Origin: Notospermus geniculatus
Taxonomy: Eukaryota > Nemertea > Pilidiophora > Heteronemertea > Lineidae
Direction: 5' to 3'
Assembly (NCBI GenBank): GCA_002633025.1
Contig: NMRB01000185.1
Location: forward strand, 22,930 to 86,929
Length of the DNA stretch: 64,000 nt
Both the position numbers and the translations under genes were made by a program. Shown in pieces: positions 60,791 to 64,000 of the stretch (the first letter of the stretch is position 1; each line of letters starts with the position of its first letter). The notes under the pieces were generated by a model that was not told the origin of the DNA, ran no database searches, and was given only the letters and a program-made list of their open reading frames with translations.

Positions 60791-63059
60791 GAGAGCATCT
60801 CATCTGAATTCTACTGGAAGGTTTCAGGATAGAGTGTAAAGTCTACCGTTTTTGATATATACCCCAAACGTTTCTTGATATTCCACGAACTTTTACAGCA
60901 TTCCATCAAACCATGCCATGATACTCAGCAGACAACATCAGGATCTGTGGGCCTCTAATCATGTCTGACCACCAGTAATCAGACGATAATTAGAAATGAA
61001 TTACACTGTCCCACAAAACAAAACATTTTAGACTTGAAGGTCTGTTTACCCAAACTAAATCATGTTTACTTTTCATACAGATCATTCTAACTGCACCAAA
61101 AACATTCCACAAGTGTTCAGTTCTATCTACTGCCGGAGCCACTGGGCCTCACTTCGCACTTCACATCTAAAGAAACATATAAATGTGAGTCAGAAGTAGG
61201 CCTATTGGAATAATCCCCGCAAAAGGGTTAGCTATCATCAGTATACACCAATGGCTTTAAAGAACCATAACCACGTTTTCTACCAGCCCAGTTGGCAGGA
61301 CGTCCCGTTCAAATCCCAGCATGATTCTTCGTTTCTTTACACATATACCAACGAGTCAAAAAAATCTGTCCATACGAATTTTTCAATCATTCCGAACCTT
61401 ACCATCAAGGAATAAACAGACCTACATGTATACCACAGGTCCCCCACAGCTAGGCGTGTGTGTATCACATAATAGCCTCAAGAAAACATGTAATTTTGAG
61501 TGTCACAAACATGTTGGTTGGAACTTACAGGTTACATGTGAATACCTAGAAACAGTATTGCACAACCTAGTGCAAAAAGGGTCAAATATGACTTGGTCCT
61601 TTCAATGCCATTACTGGCCAATGCGTGGGCCCATATGGGATTTGGCCAAGGTCAGCCATGAAGGTCGTTAGGGGCAACATGACCTTAATGACTGACCAAT
61701 GAAAAGGATAAGTAGGCCTACCTATGGCTTCCCTGCATGCCCAAGTTTGCACTGATTTCTTAGGGTTTCTTAAAAATTCCTGGGTTCAAACTGTTCAAAA
61801 TATTTATCGAATTGCTATATCAATAGAATTCAACTAGGCCTTTTGCAGTAAATAGGCCGTTCTGTGACATACATAGCAGTAATCAAGGCAGCCATTGTTC
61901 TGGAGTCAAAACAACCCACAAGGTTCATTAGCCCTTCCAAAATGCCTAATCCTTTCAGCAAGAAGTTCTCATAGCATGTTAGGCCTGAACAATGCCCAGG
62001 ATTACCATCTCAAAATCCTAGTCTGGATTCTAAAGGAATGTGCCTCAGGTCTATGACATTTAAATACATGCAAAAAACCTGAATTCAAATTAGGTAATTG
62101 CTATATAAAGACACTTTCTGAATGCTGAAGTACTTGAAAAAGGAATTATTTGCCTTGGGGTTTATGTGGAGTGTAAGAAAGGCATACCAGCAAAATTTAG
62201 GTTGATGTTTTTCTAGGACTAATAGTGCCTACAAGCATACAACAACCTTATCATAAATAGAAGAAATTGAGGTACTACATACACTACTATACTATACCAC
62301 AACATAGGCCTGCAATTAGGCAGACAGACCTATTTCGGCATGGCTAATTGGGCCTATGCAAAGTACGTCAACCGAGGTCTCATTTGTGAGATTGTGATAT
62401 CGTGACTGAATTTTCGTGATGAGACTTCGTGTGTTTCTCTATGAATTCTCGCCTCGTGATATTAATATTGGAAAGAACGTTACAACTACAGAACAAACAC
62501 TTGACATCGCAATGAATGAGATACGCATTTACGAAGCAACAGCACTAGCCAGAATGACGGAAGATTCTGCACCGAATCGAAGATCGTTCCTTAGTAGTAG
62601 TTTTCAGTGAGGCGTAGTACTACGCTTCTGATTTCAAGTAGGAAGTCGTAGTAAATTAACTGCATGACAGAACGAGAAAAAGTCATCTTCATTAAAGTTC
62701 CACGAAAAAATGGTCACGGGATCGATTGTTTCTTACTATAAGTGCAATAATTCTGTGTTGTTGTTTAAAGAGTGATGCAACTCGTGAAATTGTTTGATAG
62801 CATAGAAAGCTTGGTCACATTTGGGAACTATGGTTCGAAACAGGGTTTTACAACAGCAAGATTCCTCAATTTCTGAGTTCAAACAGAGAAGCTGAAAATT
62901 CAAACGGTCTGAAAAATATACAAATTGCAGACCTGGAAAGATAGAGCCATTTTCAAACTTCCAGAACTCTGATCTATTACAAAAGAAGTAATGCCCTGAT
63001 ATTAAATAAGAAGGCTGTATTGAACTGCTTTCAACACTGTGGTGTGTTATCTATGCTAA

Positions 63060-63304
63060 AGCCTAGTTCATACTTCGACGCACAACCATTGCCGACGACC
63101 GACGCGCGATCTTGTGTTCGATGCCGACCCCTTCGCGCGATTTGGTCAGCGTCTGATCACGGGACTGTAATTACTTGAGTCATTTCATAACGCGTCGCCA
63201 TCGCTAAAGTACACTGGAATATGAATCAACTCCGCAAAGTCGTGGTCCAGATTTTGACTGCATGGCAGACGCCAAAGGCCATGCATCAAAGTATGAACTA
63301 GGCT
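63060..63304. mobile_element. MITE family C, copy 2 (PIF/Harbinger-like)
   Basis: 245 bp, same ends as 26650-26887 (AGCCTAGTTCATACTTCGA; the right end differs by a few bases), flanked by TAA at 63057-63059 and 63305-63307. The two copies align through ttacttgagtcatttcat and atgaatcaactccg. Confidence 0.85.
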
Positions 63305-64000
63305 TAACTCTTACCTGAATTGACGAAAGTTGCTTTCAAGCACTTTAGACATTTCCAAGAGGAAAGTGAGTTCACTGAAGGTTTATTTTCATAAATCTTT
63401 GCTTATTGGCAACTGCAGACGATCGACAGACAGTCTGCATCACCAATATCTAACAATCAAGACAACATCTTTTTCTCATTCTGTATTTTTCCTCTCATGA
63501 CTTCATATCTTTTGAATTCAAGGTGAGTACGGTTGGTTTAAGCAACATACTACAAGGGAGCAACTCCATCAATGTGCATACCATTAGTTATAAATATCGT
63601 GTCAGTCCAGACATACCTCAGGATGAATTCAGACTACGTTGTAGACCAAGTATTTCTGAGTCTGTGTTTGTTACCAAAACACAACCAATTGCAACAAACT
63701 GAGAATCGGCCATGCTGTACATCCATTTCCCAGTACTGATGAAGTAGTAGCAGGCCTACAGTGGTGGAAAGTAGAATAATCCGGTAAAATTTGTTGTTTA
63801 CAAAGGATTAAAGTAGGCCAAGTTAATCCTGTATCATCCTGAAAACTAACCTTATTGCATTTTGTCAGTGTGCAGAGCTACGACAGACTTTGTCAAAAGG
63901 CCCTAGGGAAAATTAATGCTGTGAAATTGTGCAAAGCTCCAGTGTGACTGGTGAAGCAAATCAGGAGTATGGGGAAGAGAAGCACTGGGGGGGGGGGGCG

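Larger units (their letters stand above)
36566..64000. other. Region 5' of the first Notch exon found, no gene supported
   Basis: This is either a very long 5' intron of Notch plus promoter or intergenic DNA. I looked for a minus-strand exon with signal peptide or the first half of EGF1 (four Cys, exit phase 2) and found none I could support; the search by eye was thorough only to about 37.8 kb. Contents are repeats listed separately, a CpG-dense patch (46140-46520) and assembly gaps. Stretches 39850-41100, 43050-45200, 46520-48550, 49500-50880, 53260-57400, 59000-60060 and 60850-63050 have only short frames without motifs. Longest frame: 240 codons, 59967-60689 plus, which runs through two repeats. 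Confidence 0.6.

Overview
This is a window of animal genomic DNA, most likely from a marine invertebrate deuterostome (an echinoderm best, hemichordate or amphioxus possible). The evidence is a gene with small GT-AG exons and introns up to about 12 kb, tRNA-derived SINE heads, many short inverted-repeat elements, several minisatellites, and strong over-use of the palindrome TAGGCCTA. The species assignment is inference; the eukaryotic and metazoan calls are firm. There is no bacterial operon, CRISPR array or rRNA.

The only gene I can identify is the 5' part of a Notch receptor gene on the minus strand. Nine exons (36565 down to 1022) encode, in order, the end of EGF1 with EGF2, then EGF3, EGF4-5, the end of EGF5 with EGF6, EGF7, EGF8-9, EGF10, EGF11-12 and EGF13. 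Every exon has AG/GT borders on the minus strand. All eight junctions keep the reading frame, and repeat order and character match vertebrate NOTCH1 EGF2-EGF13 one for one. The first coding part (signal peptide and start of EGF1) was not found and must lie above 36565 or outside the window. The rest of the receptor (EGF14 onward, LNR, transmembrane, ankyrin) lies beyond position 1.

The two largest introns (13068-1136, about 11.9 kb, and 30484-19050, about 11.4 kb) and the 27 kb upstream of 36565 are dominated by non-coding repeats. These include MITE-like elements with 3-bp TTA or TAA target duplications (PIF/Harbinger style), a hAT-like element with a 5-bp duplication, large hairpins, several SINE heads, and tandem arrays. 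Two unrelated 33-bp minisatellites can be read as 11-residue peptide repeats: 27655-28050, apparently amplified from a sequence present once at about 16566-16640, and 48713-49438, a 164-bp higher-order array ending in an assembly gap.

The upstream half (36566-64000) has no gene I can support. It holds the repeats listed, a CpG-dense patch at 46140-46520 and three assembly gaps (46061-46063, 49439-49480, 52850). I see no novel multi-gene system. The most interesting material is the repeat biology and some unusual features of the Notch ligand-binding region.
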